From: Clostridia bacterium
Lineage (GTDB): Bacteria > Bacillota > Clostridia > Oscillospirales > CAG-272
Length of the DNA stretch: 41,448 nt
Assembly (NCBI GenBank): GCA_017455905.1
Contig: JAFTLQ010000012.1
Location: forward strand, 1-41,448
Reading direction: 5' to 3'
The notes under the pieces were generated by a model. The model worked only from the letters and a program-made list of their open reading frames with translations. It made no database searches and was not told where the DNA came from. Below are positions 1 through 11,728 of this stretch, in pieces. Position 1 is the first letter of the stretch; each line of letters starts with the position of its first letter. The position numbers were made by a program, and so were the translations under genes.

Positions 1-51
1 GTGAGCGAAAACTTCACCGTAACCATCGGGCAAATAAGACAAAAGCAACGC

Positions 52-100
52 AAAAGCACTTATGACAGACGATTCTTTATCGTTCATCATAAGTGCTTTT
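52..100. terminator. Perfect inverted repeat, probable bidirectional terminator
   Basis: Arms AAAAGCACTTATGA (52-65) and TCATAAGTGCTTTT (87-100) pair perfectly over 14 bp, and the loop holds a nested ACGAT/ATCGT stem. The right arm ends in a T-run and the left arm begins with an A-run, so it can act in both directions. It most likely ends whatever gene lies left of the window and the minus-strand gene at 178-369. I see no supportable gene in 1-177: the frames open at the left edge run through this hairpin and look non-coding. Confidence 0.7.
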
Positions 101-177
101 CTGCTATTTTGTTAAACCTGCGTTTGAGGACATCAGCTAAACACCACAGCTGCCGTTTTATTGCTCGCGAAACAAAT

Positions 178-369
178 TTACGTTGTTTGCGGCGCTTGGG
201 GGACCTCAATGTCTCCCTCTTGTTTTTCAAAAGCCTTTATTTCCTGCCGTATTAAATAAAGGATCTCTCCGTTTGCCGAACGGCCGTAATATTTCGATAT
301 ATAGTGAAGCTTATAATGAAGCTCCGGATCGATCTCTATTCCAAGATGCTTGTTGCGCTTGTTTCTCAT
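178..369 (-). CDS. Ribbon-helix-helix (Arc/CopG-like) DNA-binding protein
   Basis: A 63-residue basic protein. The core from about residue 8 to 45 has the ribbon-helix-helix pattern: a short beta strand (LGIEID), helix 1 (PELHYKLHYISKYYG), a turn with RS, and helix 2 (NGEILYLIRQEIKAF), as in Arc/CopG-type dimeric regulators. The start at 369 is preceded by GGAG about 10 nt upstream. The gene is divergent from the SLOG gene at 479, and the 109-bp gap carries two inverted repeats, which suggests it regulates itself and the neighbour. The gene and its surroundings are AT-rich compared with the rest of the window, a sign of acquisition. An antitoxin-like role is possible but no toxin partner is recognised. 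Confidence 0.75.
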   Translation of the reverse strand: MRNKRNKHLGIEIDPELHYKLHYISKYYGRSANGEILYLIRQEIKAFEKQEGDIEVPQAPQTT

Positions 370-381
370 AAAAAATCTCCA

Positions 382-413
382 AAAATCTTAATATAAGTAT
401 ATTTTAAGATTTT
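382..413. promoter_or_regulatory. Inverted repeat in the RHH leader region
   Basis: Arms AAAATCTTAA (382-391) and TTAAGATTTT (404-413) are perfect 10-bp complements around a 12-nt AT-rich centre. It lies between the RHH start and the plus-strand -10 box. It could be an operator for the RHH protein, or a hairpin in the RHH messenger leader; the sequence alone does not decide. Confidence 0.5.
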
Positions 414-420
414 TTTATGA

Positions 421-457
421 TATAATGTGGTTAGTATACTTGATTTAAGTATACTAA
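421..457 (+). promoter_or_regulatory. -10 box and 11-bp inverted-repeat operator of the SLOG gene
   Basis: A consensus TATAAT lies at 421-426, with no good -35 box 17 bp upstream. Immediately downstream, where transcription should begin, sits a perfect inverted repeat: TTAGTATACTT (431-441) and AAGTATACTAA (447-457) around GATTT. An operator over the start point fits repression by the divergently encoded RHH protein. The ribosome binding site GGAGG at 468-472 follows, 6 nt before the ATG. Confidence 0.65.
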
Positions 458-478
458 ATATTTATTTGGAGGTTTTTT

Positions 479-808
479 ATGAAAATTGCCGTTGTTGGCT
501 CAAGGAACATCACCGTAACCGATATAGGTAGGTATATTTCAGACGGTGAAGAAATTGTTTCGGGCGGTGCGGTAGGTGTAGATGCTTGCGCCGCAGACTA
601 TGCAAAAACGAATGGGGTCAAGCTTACGGTGTTTCTGCCAGAATATGAGCGGTATGGTCGCGCGGCGCCGATCGTAAGGAACAAAAAAATAGTAGACTAT
701 GCAGATAAGATCATTGCGTTTTGGAACGGAAGTTCAAAGGGGACGTTATCGGTTATACAATATGCCAAAAAAACAGGAAAGCCGTGTGAGATCATCCTTT
801 GCGAATAA
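479..808 (+). CDS. SLOG-domain (YspA/DprA-like Rossmann) protein
   Basis: A 109-residue protein that is one SLOG/Rossmann domain. Residues 1-8 (MKIAVVGSRN) form the first strand and the nucleotide-binding loop, and residues about 27-42 (IVSGGAVGVDACAADYA) form the GG-A-GVD motif shared by DprA, LOG and YspA-type proteins. Family members bind nucleotides or nucleotide-derived ligands, and stand-alone versions occur in mobile and conflict-related loci. No nuclease or effector domain is fused. The start has GGAGG 6 nt upstream. The AT-rich composition, the divergent RHH regulator and the perfect operator suggest a small acquired two-gene unit. Its precise function is unknown. Confidence 0.75.
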   Translation: MKIAVVGSRNITVTDIGRYISDGEEIVSGGAVGVDACAADYAKTNGVKLTVFLPEYERYGRAAPIVRNKKIVDYADKIIAFWNGSSKGTLSVIQYAKKTGKPCEIILCE

Positions 809-828
809 ATCGTTGTGTTCTTACTTCA

Positions 829-864
829 TGTAATGCTTGTCCAGAAACAAGGACAAGCATTACA
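829..864. terminator. Convergent-gene hairpin between SLOG gene and lacZ
   Basis: Arms of 14 bp, TGTAATGCTTGTCC (829-842) and GGACAAGCATTACA (851-864), pair perfectly with an 8-nt loop. It sits between the plus-strand stop at 808 and the minus-strand stop at 886. There is no long T-run on either side, so it may be a weak terminator or an RNA 3' end stabiliser. Confidence 0.6.
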
Positions 865-885
865 TTGCCTATATGTATTTACATA

Positions 886-5345
<4,460 letters not shown>

Positions 5346-5386
5346 GCGCGTCCCCTTTTTGCTTAATATGCCAACAAATGTGTGCA

Positions 5387-5414
5387 GCCGGATGGCGCGC
5401 AGGCGCCATCCGGC
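5387..5414 (-). terminator. Strong hairpin between acyl-CoA synthetase and M16 genes
   Basis: GCCGGATGGCGC (5387-5398) and GCGCCATCCGGC (5403-5414) make a perfect 12-bp GC-rich stem with a 4-nt loop. No T-run follows on the minus strand, so it may be a partial terminator or an RNA processing and stability element in an operon rather than a full stop. Confidence 0.5.
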
Positions 5415-5430
5415 CGTAAAACAATACGAT

Positions 5431-7173
5431 TTAGTCGATCGATTTATCAATGGAAAAGCGCGTGATCTTCTTGGAGGTGTTCTTGGGGAACTCCTCGGTA
5501 CGCACCTTGACCTTGCCGACGAACTTGTAGGATACGTTCTTTTGGTTGATCTTCTTGATCTCTTCCTCGAAGTAGCTCTGTGCGTCGGTGATGTTGTGCA
5601 TCGCCAGGGCATCGGTGTCGGGATAGATCTCGGCGACGATGATCTCCTTCTGCGGATCGGACTTGCTCTCGCCCGCGTAAACGACGACCTCGTTTACACC
5701 GTAGACGGCCTGGATATCGGTCTCGATCTCCTCGGGGTAGACGTTCTTACCGTTGGAGAAGATGATGAGGTTCTTCTTACGACCCGTGATGTAGACCCAC
5801 TGATCCTCGCCCTCCATCTCGACGCGGCCGTAGTCGCCCGTACGGAAGTAGCCGTCCTCGGTGAAGACCTCGCGGGTGGCTTCCTCGTTCTCGAAGTAGC
5901 CGAGCATGACGTTGGGGCCCTTATAGGCGATCTCGCCCTCGCCCTTTTCGTCGGGATCAAGGATCCTGACGTGGCCGTGGCGGTTGGGAATACCGACGGA
6001 GCCCTGCTTGCGGTACTCGTTACGGTTGCAGGAGATCAGAGGCGCACACTCGGTGATACCGTAGCCGTTGAGGATGACGATGCCGATACCATCGAAGAAA
6101 TCGATGGTGTCCTGAGGCAGAGCCGCACCGCCGCAGATGATCCAGCGAAGCTCGCCGCCGAAGTTTTTATGCACGGATTTGAACAGCACGCGGCGCAGAT
6201 CGATGCCGACCTTGCGCAGGGCGTTCGATACCTTGATCATGCGACGCAGGATCTTGAGCTTGCCCGTTTTTTCCGCCGTGGACAGGATGCGCCTATAGAA
6301 GGTATCGACAAACAGCGGAACGAGAATGAGGTGCGTCGGATGGACGTCGCCCAGCTCCTTGACCACGTACTTAAGGCCCGCCGATACGAAGATGTTACAG
6401 CCGTTCATGTAGTGACCGACGTAGACGATGGTGGAGCAGAAGGTGTGGTGCGGAGGCAGCACGGCGACCGTATTGTCGGTGACCTCGAAGTTGTAATAGC
6501 TCTCGTACATATTGGAGCAGATGTTCTCGCTCGTCAGCATAACGCCCTTGCCCTTACCGGTCGTGCCCGAGGTAAAGACGATGCTGGCCAGACGGTTGGG
6601 ATCCAGATCGTAGGTAAGATAGTCGCTCTTGCCCTCGGCAAACAGCGGAGCGCCCTCGGCGCGAAGCTGCTCGACGGTGGGATCGCCCGCCGTGTTCTCG
6701 CTCGTGGCGATCAGGGTCGTAAGGCCGGGAACCGCCGCGCGAAGCTCGTCATACTTCTTGGCAATGACGGGAGAGTAGACGGCAAACTCGCACTTCGCCG
6801 TGGTGAGAATGGAGGCCATGTCCGCGACGGGAAGGTTGTAGTCAATGGGAACCGTGATGGCGCCGATGCCCATCAGGGAATAATAGGTAAGCATCCACGT
6901 GGGCGACGCCTCGCCGATGATGGCGACGGTCTTGTCACGCATACCGCGTGCGATGAAGGCCGATCCGAGATCGCGGCAAAAATCGCGGCACTCGATAAAG
7001 CTCATGGACACGATCTCTTTATCGGTGGGCTTCTTCTTAAACGAGATGGCGGGCTTGTCGCCGTACATCTCGGCCGCCTGCTCTGTCATCTGGCGCAGGG
7101 TATGGAACTCGATGGTGGGATACTGCGGATAATTCTTTCGTCTGTTTCTCAGTTTCAGATTTTTAACTCTCAT
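5431..7173 (-). CDS. AMP-dependent acyl-CoA synthetase (long-chain fatty acid-CoA ligase-like)
   Basis: A 580-residue ANL-superfamily adenylate-forming enzyme. Visible core motifs: the P-loop FTSGTTGKGKG at about 200-210; LNGYGITECAP at about 340 (A5); the TGD motif in FRTGDYG; and the hinge/A8 region YITGRKKNLIIFSNGKN, with a C-terminal catalytic-lysine region near the end (EEFPKNTSKKITR). The length and the insert pattern fit medium/long-chain fatty acyl-CoA synthetases, which activate fatty acids with ATP and CoA through an acyl-AMP. The start at 7173 has AAAGGAG 5-6 nt upstream; an in-frame ATG eight codons earlier lacks this. A consensus promoter lies at 7259-7287. Exact acyl specificity cannot be read from sequence. 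Confidence 0.88.
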   Translation of the reverse strand: MRVKNLKLRNRRKNYPQYPTIEFHTLRQMTEQAAEMYGDKPAISFKKKPTDKEIVSMSFIECRDFCRDLGSAFIARGMRDKTVAIIGEASPTWMLTYYSLMGIGAITVPIDYNLPVADMASILTTAKCEFAVYSPVIAKKYDELRAAVPGLTTLIATSENTAGDPTVEQLRAEGAPLFAEGKSDYLTYDLDPNRLASIVFTSGTTGKGKGVMLTSENICSNMYESYYNFEVTDNTVAVLPPHHTFCSTIVYVGHYMNGCNIFVSAGLKYVVKELGDVHPTHLILVPLFVDTFYRRILSTAEKTGKLKILRRMIKVSNALRKVGIDLRRVLFKSVHKNFGGELRWIICGGAALPQDTIDFFDGIGIVILNGYGITECAPLISCNRNEYRKQGSVGIPNRHGHVRILDPDEKGEGEIAYKGPNVMLGYFENEEATREVFTEDGYFRTGDYGRVEMEGEDQWVYITGRKKNLIIFSNGKNVYPEEIETDIQAVYGVNEVVVYAGESKSDPQKEIIVAEIYPDTDALAMHNITDAQSYFEEEIKKINQKNVSYKFVGKVKVRTEEFPKNTSKKITRFSIDKSID

Positions 7174-7258
7174 AAAAGCTCCTTTAGCACGTGGCATTCG
7201 GTTTTATCTCTCAAGCGTGGGGCGTGCGATGCCGAGGCAGCGCCTACCCATCCTTTAT

Positions 7259-7287
7259 ATTTTAGCACACGTTCGGTCGATTGTCAA
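7259..7287 (-). promoter_or_regulatory. Promoter of the acyl-CoA synthetase gene
   Basis: On the minus strand TTGACA (7282-7287), 17 bp, TAAAAT (7259-7264), with TGC just before the -10 box. It sits in the gap after the ThrE-type gene stop at 7325 and predicts a leader of about 80 nt. Confidence 0.75.
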
Positions 7288-7324
7288 GAGACTCGCAAAA
7301 AGATGTTGAAAAATCAACAACAAT

Positions 7325-8575
7325 TTACTGTGCCTGAGCACCGCCTGTATGGCGGCGGTCACGGGCCTTTATCATACGGAACAGGTAGCTTGCCAGGATG
7401 GAGCCGAGCAAAATGCCCGCCGCGATCCCGAAGAAGGCCGCCAGCATACGGTTTCCGTAGGCGAGGGCGGCATCGTAGGTGCCGCTGATGTAATAGTGGA
7501 TGGTATAATACAGCAGGCTTCCCGGGACGAGCGCAATGATCGAGGGGGTGAGGAAGGTGATGACGGGCGCCTTGGCGGGACGGGCTGCCAGCTCGCAGTA
7601 CAGCATGACGGCGAGGGAGGACAGCAGATTGCAAACGAAATCGCCGAGCGGCAGGCAGAGCGCATACACAACCGTCGCCACCAGCGAGCCGGTCGCGACC
7701 CACGGCAGCCGACGGGGCGACAGCTCGATCTGTACGGCGTAGCCGACCGTCAGCACGATACCCGACGGGAGAAGCACGTACCAGGCCGCCTCTCCGTTTC
7801 CGAGAGCGGAGGCATCGTGAAACATAAACAGCGCCGCGGCAAAGCCGAGCGCCAGCATCAGCGCGACGAGGACGGTATGAAACAGGCGCATAAGGCCGGC
7901 CAGCGTGTCACCGCCGAGCATATCCCGCAAGGAATTGCCAAAGGCAAGGCCGGGCACGAGATGCATCAGCGTGCCCGCCATGACGAAGCCGACGTGCTCG
8001 CCAAGGCCGAGGGCGACAAGGCCGATGGCCACCGTCGCGGCGATAAAGGCGGAAAAGACGGTCATGACCATCGGGTTGACGCCCTTCGGCGCACGGCGCG
8101 AAAGCAGGAACACGGGATAGCCCGCCAACGCCGCACACAGCGCGTCGCGCAGCGTACCGCCGGCAAAGAGCGTCACGCCGAGGCCAAAGATGAACACCGC
8201 CAACAGCGACACCCACAGCGGATACGGCCGTCTTTGCCGCGCCTGACAAATGCGCGCCCGTACCTCGGAGAGCGCCACCTGCCCCGCACACAGCTCGCGG
8301 GACAGCGCGTTCATGTCCTCTACGATGAACAGGCGGTCGCGCACGTGCTTGACACGGCGCATCTGCTGCTGATAGGTGCCGTCGGGCATGCGAAGGGAGG
8401 CGATCAGAAAGGAGGTCACGCAAAAGACCTCCACGTGCACGGCGCCAAAGGCACGGCCGATACGCTCGATCGTGTCCTCCACGCGGCGCACCTCGCCGCC
8501 ATATTTCAGAATGTGCTCGCCAATATCCAGCGCCGCACACAAGATCTCGTCGATCGTCGGGGATGTCGGTTCCAT
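7325..8575 (-). CDS. ThrE-type threonine/serine exporter family protein (fused two-domain form)
   Basis: A 416-residue membrane protein. Residues about 1-110 are the soluble N-terminal part of the ThrE/DUF1212 domain (GEHILKYGGEVRRVEDTIERIGRAFG, then a strand-rich region ending in a conserved NALSREL-like segment). The remainder holds about ten hydrophobic helices, made of the DUF1212 helices and a second DUF3815/ThrE_2-like unit, joined in one chain as in Corynebacterium ThrE. Many Firmicutes carry these as two separate genes. ThrE exports threonine and serine by proton-motive force; transport here is inferred from family only. The start at 8575 has AGGAG 6 nt upstream; the frame extends further but without protein-like content. 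Confidence 0.85.
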   Translation of the reverse strand: MEPTSPTIDEILCAALDIGEHILKYGGEVRRVEDTIERIGRAFGAVHVEVFCVTSFLIASLRMPDGTYQQQMRRVKHVRDRLFIVEDMNALSRELCAGQVALSEVRARICQARQRRPYPLWVSLLAVFIFGLGVTLFAGGTLRDALCAALAGYPVFLLSRRAPKGVNPMVMTVFSAFIAATVAIGLVALGLGEHVGFVMAGTLMHLVPGLAFGNSLRDMLGGDTLAGLMRLFHTVLVALMLALGFAAALFMFHDASALGNGEAAWYVLLPSGIVLTVGYAVQIELSPRRLPWVATGSLVATVVYALCLPLGDFVCNLLSSLAVMLYCELAARPAKAPVITFLTPSIIALVPGSLLYYTIHYYISGTYDAALAYGNRMLAAFFGIAAGILLGSILASYLFRMIKARDRRHTGGAQAQ

Positions 8576-8614
8576 AGGGTCTCCTATAGGGGATGGATGT
8601 TTGTGTTTTGCTTC

Positions 8615-8644
8615 ATTATACAATACAGCGATGAAGAAAATCAA
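8615..8644 (-). promoter_or_regulatory. Candidate promoter of the ThrE-type gene
   Basis: On the minus strand TTGATT (8639-8644), an 18-bp spacer and a perfect TATAAT (8615-8620). It is back to back with the thiI promoter 50 bp to the right, in the divergent gap between the two genes. Confidence 0.6.
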
Positions 8645-8692
8645 GCGATTCCACGCATTTTTTATCTTTTTTTCACCCATCGTGCCCAAGAC

Positions 8693-8721
8693 TTGACAAA
8701 CCGAGGAAAACACGCTACAAT
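8693..8721 (+). promoter_or_regulatory. Promoter of thiI
   Basis: TTGACA (8693-8698), a 17-bp spacer and TACAAT (8716-8721). The predicted start point is close to 8728, leaving a leader of about 25 nt with AAAGGA as the ribosome binding site. Confidence 0.8.
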
Positions 8722-8753
8722 AAAGGGGTCAATCAAGCGAAAGGATACCCATC

Positions 8754-9950
8754 ATGAATATACAAGAAGTCATCCTCTGCAAATACGGCGAGCTCGTCCT
8801 CAAGGGCGCCAATCGCTCCTCCTTTGAGTCCATGCTGGTCAAGGAGCTGCGCCGCCGCGCCTCCCCCTACGGCGTCTTCCGCATCTACTATCGGCAGAGC
8901 ACCATCTACATCGAGCCGCAGAACGATGCCTGCGATATGCAGGGCATGTACGACACGGCACGCAAGGTGTTCGGCATCGTCGGCGTTACCCGCGCCGCCG
9001 TGTGCGATAAGACGATGGACAGCATCACCGAGACGGTTCGCGCGTATCTGCCCGACAAGCTGGCGGGTGCGCGCACCTTCAAGGTCGAGGCCAAGCGCTC
9101 GGACAAGCAGTTCCCTCTCAAGTCTCCCGAGATCTCCCGTCAGATCGGCGGTCTTATTCTGTCGCTCATGCGCGGCATCCGCGTCGACGTACACGACCCC
9201 GACGTCACCGTCACCGTGGAGGTGCGCGATGAGCACGCCTACGTGCGTGCCGGGCAGGAGAACGGCGCCGGCGGTCTGCCGCTGCGCAGCGCGGGCCGCG
9301 GTCTGCTTTTGCTTTCGGGCGGTATCGACTCCCCCGTCGCCGGCTGCATGATGGCCAAGCGCGGACTGGAGATCGAGGCGCTGCACTTCGAATCCTTTCC
9401 CTACACCTCCGAGCGTGCCAGAGAAAAGGTCATGACCCTGGCACAGGAAATGTGCGAGTTCTGCGGCCGCATACACGTCCACGTCATCTCCCTGACGCAT
9501 ATACAGGAGATGCTGCGCGACAGCTGTGAGGAGGACTACTTTACTCTCTTGCTTCGCATCTGCATGATGCGCCTCGCCGAGCGGTGCGCCGCGCAGTTCG
9601 GCTGTGACTGCCTGGTCACGGGAGAGAGCCTCGGACAGGTCGCCTCGCAGACCCTCGCCGCCATCCGCGTCACCGATTCGGCCACCTCCCTTCCCGTCTT
9701 CCGCCCCTGCATCGGACTGGACAAGGAGGAAATCGTCGGCCAGGCGCGCCACTACGGCACCTTCGAAACGTCCATCCTCCCCTTTGAGGATTGCTGTACC
9801 GTCTTTACCCCCCGACATCCCAAGACCAAGCCGCAGCTCGGTGCCGTTATGGCGGAGCTTGCCAAGGTCGATATCGACGCACTCCTCGACGAGGCGTACG
9901 CCACGATGGAGACCGTCACCCTGCGCGTGTACGAAAACTACCGCGGATAA
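8754..9950 (+). CDS. thiI: tRNA 4-thiouridine synthase ThiI
   Basis: A 398-residue ThiI. An N-terminal ferredoxin-like and THUMP region (about 1-165, with YGELVLKGANR at 11-21) binds the tRNA acceptor end, and the adenylating PP-loop domain follows with LLLLSGGIDSP at about 184-194. The enzyme activates U8 of tRNA with ATP and accepts sulfur to make 4-thiouridine; it can also supply sulfur for thiazole synthesis. The chain stops without the C-terminal rhodanese domain of the E. coli protein, the usual Firmicutes form. Bacilli often place a cysteine desulfurase (NifZ) next to it, but none is adjacent here. The start has AAAGGA 9 nt upstream. Confidence 0.95.
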   Translation: MNIQEVILCKYGELVLKGANRSSFESMLVKELRRRASPYGVFRIYYRQSTIYIEPQNDACDMQGMYDTARKVFGIVGVTRAAVCDKTMDSITETVRAYLPDKLAGARTFKVEAKRSDKQFPLKSPEISRQIGGLILSLMRGIRVDVHDPDVTVTVEVRDEHAYVRAGQENGAGGLPLRSAGRGLLLLSGGIDSPVAGCMMAKRGLEIEALHFESFPYTSERAREKVMTLAQEMCEFCGRIHVHVISLTHIQEMLRDSCEEDYFTLLLRICMMRLAERCAAQFGCDCLVTGESLGQVASQTLAAIRVTDSATSLPVFRPCIGLDKEEIVGQARHYGTFETSILPFEDCCTVFTPRHPKTKPQLGAVMAELAKVDIDALLDEAYATMETVTLRVYENYRG

Positions 9951-10035
9951 TGCATCTTTTGCACACATTTATGTGCAAAAGGAGAGATGTATCTCATATC
10001 GAAGGGGCGCGGAGCGACAATATATCGAGCTAAAG

Positions 10036-10268
10036 CAGAAAGAGCAAACACGCAAGACGAAGCATCTTGTATGTCTGCTCTTTTTCTGTTAGTGATGTTT
10101 GCCCACTGTGCCGAAGGCACAACATCATTCACGCAGTGAACATCACTGCCGAAGACAACATCACTTGCCCGCAAGGCAAACATCGTTTAGCGTGATACTC
10201 CGTTAAGAGTATCACGCTAATGCCTGCGGCGCGGGGGTTAGCTTGCGTTATCGGGGACGGGCGGGGCG
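10036..10268 (+). repeat. Hairpin-linker intergenic repeat, copy A
   Basis: This element has three parts. First, a terminator-like hairpin (10041-10085): AGAGCA, CAAGA, TCTTG, TGCTCT then TTTT, suited to ending thiI transcription. Second, a tract of tiny stem-loops separated by a constant linker AACATCA(C/T)T: GTGCC-GAA-GGCAC, CAC-GCA-GTG, GCC-GAA-GAC (imperfect) and TGCC-CGCA-AGGCA. Third, a perfect 13-bp palindrome TAGCGTGATACTC / GAGTATCACGCTA (10188-10219). It matches copy B at a constant offset of 1491 bases with only a few substitutions from about 10093 to 10268, and copy C at 34271 over the hairpin tract. Short reading frames crossing it are not genes. Function unknown. Confidence 0.85.
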
Positions 10269-10269
10269 T
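10238..10269 (-). pseudogene. Displaced 3' end of an immunity-like gene (relative of 11729-12481)
   Basis: In a frame different from the gene ending at 10270, the minus strand reads NAPPVPDNAS and a stop, almost the same as the end of the gene at 11729-12481 (DAPSVPDNAS). The match continues without gaps into repeat copy A. It looks like the end of a former copy of that gene, left when another gene was inserted or recombined over it. The stretch is short, so a shared non-coding ancestry is also possible. Confidence 0.5.
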
Positions 10270-11274
10270 TTACTCTTCGGTGTCCGCTACCCTTTCCGTG
10301 CCAACGTACAAAACGTAAGCGTCTCCGTCCTCTGACGTAAAGGAGAAGGATTCGGTGGCAAAGGACGGTGCCTCGGCATTGGACGCACACAGCATGATCC
10401 GTCGCTCGCTTCGTTGGTCGATCGGGATCGCATACCGTTGTCCGAGCGATAATCGCTCAGCCGCAGACGTCACGAAGGTCTGCCCTTGTTCATCTACCGT
10501 AGCCAAAAGAAGATGGATCTCGCCTTGATCCTCGACCACACCGACCCACGAGCCATCCTTCTCCTGCATAAAGGTCAAGCAATTGCCTAACGGATACAGG
10601 TCGTTGGCTTTTTGCCGGAACTCGGCAAACAAGCGTTCGCTGTAATCAAACGCCCACGTCCTGGATGATTGATTGGTCGGGATCGCATGATGCGTTTCAT
10701 CCCATACGTCGATCAGCGCCACGGCTTCGGGGCAATCCGACAAAAATACGTACCGAACGGTCGTATACCGTTTGTCAAATAGGATATAGGCCGCGTTTGC
10801 ATCGTATAGTGCATCCTCGTCCTGCACGCGGTATCCCGTAAACCTTCCGCAATCATCGCCATACGAGCGCTCAAGCGATCGGCGCAGCAACGCCTGCTCC
10901 ACGGTGGCATACGCCTCTTTGGAATAGTACACGTCGACGACGCTGAGAGTTCTCCACTCCGGCACGCCAATGCGCCGCCCTTGATCGTTATAATAGAACT
11001 GCAGATCCTCGTACGCATCCATCACGACGTACGCGTCGAAAAACTCCTTGGCCAAGGCTCCGTCGGGCAAATCGGTATAGCTTTCATCCAAGAACATGGA
11101 CGCATCCTGTATATTCTTGCCGACAAGGACGTAATTCCATATAAGCATGCCAAGGACGAGCAGCAAGCATAGGCATATGGGTATAAAGCACCATACGAGC
11201 GCAGACCGTTTTTTGGTTCGCCCCTTGATAAGAACGCCATCGACAAAGGTTGGTAATCCGTTATTTGCTTCCAT
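10270..11274 (-). CDS. Single-pass membrane protein of unknown function in the RHS locus
   Basis: A 334-residue protein I do not recognise. Residues about 1-20 are polar with a KGRTKKRSA basic stretch, followed by one hydrophobic helix (about 24-46, WCFIPICLCLLLVLGMLIWNY), so the large C-terminal part (about 285 residues, mixed alpha/beta, several Trp and Tyr) is predicted to be outside the membrane. No lipobox. AAAGGA lies 8 nt before the ATG at 11274; the frame extends upstream only through the promoter. It has its own promoter at 11338-11366. It follows two paralogous membrane proteins and an RHS toxin in the same orientation, so an orphan or extra immunity role is possible, but this is context only. 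Confidence 0.7.
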   Translation of the reverse strand: MEANNGLPTFVDGVLIKGRTKKRSALVWCFIPICLCLLLVLGMLIWNYVLVGKNIQDASMFLDESYTDLPDGALAKEFFDAYVVMDAYEDLQFYYNDQGRRIGVPEWRTLSVVDVYYSKEAYATVEQALLRRSLERSYGDDCGRFTGYRVQDEDALYDANAAYILFDKRYTTVRYVFLSDCPEAVALIDVWDETHHAIPTNQSSRTWAFDYSERLFAEFRQKANDLYPLGNCLTFMQEKDGSWVGVVEDQGEIHLLLATVDEQGQTFVTSAAERLSLGQRYAIPIDQRSERRIMLCASNAEAPSFATESFSFTSEDGDAYVLYVGTERVADTEE

Positions 11275-11337
11275 GGCGCGTGTCCTTTCTTTTATATACG
11301 AATGTATACGAAGGCCGACAAGGCGGCTTCTATTCAC

Positions 11338-11366
11338 AGTATACCACACCGTCTGCGACTTTGCAA
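11338..11366 (-). promoter_or_regulatory. Promoter of the 10270-11274 gene
   Basis: On the minus strand TTGCAA (11361-11366), 17 bp, TATACT (11338-11343). The start point should lie near 11331, about 57 nt before the ATG. It shows the gene can be expressed separately from the RHS gene cluster upstream. Confidence 0.7.
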
Positions 11367-11451
11367 GTAGCAAAATCGCGCCGCAGGCAAAGTCGTGATG
11401 CTCTTAGCGGAGAATTAGAAGGATACCGCTTGGCCCAAACCCATATTACAA

Positions 11452-11728
11452 GCAGAAAGAGAGAACAAATCGGTTCAAAAGCCGAAATGTCCTCTCTTTT
11501 TGTTAGTGAAGTTTTCGCTACCGCGAAAGTGAAGTTATTCGCTACGCTCATAATGATGTTACTCGCTAAAGCTCGCCGTGATGTGATGTTTGCCCACTGT
11601 GCCGAAGGCACAACATCATTCACGCAGTGAACATCACTGCCGAAGGCAACATCACTTGCCCGCAGGGCAAACATCGTTTAGCGTGATACTCCGTTAAGAG
11701 TATCACGCTAATGCCTGCGGCGCGGGGG
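11452..11728 (+). repeat. Hairpin-linker intergenic repeat, copy B
   Basis: It opens with a terminator-like hairpin of different sequence from copy A (AGAGAG arms around TCGG/CCGA, then TTTTT near 11500). Next come extra linker units (AGTGAAGTT, AATGATGTT, GTGATGTTT) around TTCGC-type stems, then the same hairpin tract and 13-bp palindrome (11679-11710) as copy A. It lies between two minus-strand genes, reading in the same plus orientation as copies A and C. The match to copy A runs on into the last codons of the gene at 11729, which indicates a duplication of gene end plus repeat. Confidence 0.85.

Noticed and set aside
1..255. Open frame at the left edge
   Set aside because: It crosses a 14-bp perfect hairpin and overlaps the RHH gene; there is no recognisable motif, so I do not call a gene. 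A frame ending at 65 might be the tail of an upstream gene but is too short to judge.
8754..9950. ThiI truncated because it lacks a rhodanese domain
   Set aside because: The short form is normal in Firmicutes; the catalytic PP-loop and THUMP region are complete.
9938..10183. Short frames within the hairpin-linker repeats (also 11330-11674 and 34334-34609)
   Set aside because: They translate the repeat itself and look alike only because the repeat is the same; no ribosome binding site and no protein-like pattern.
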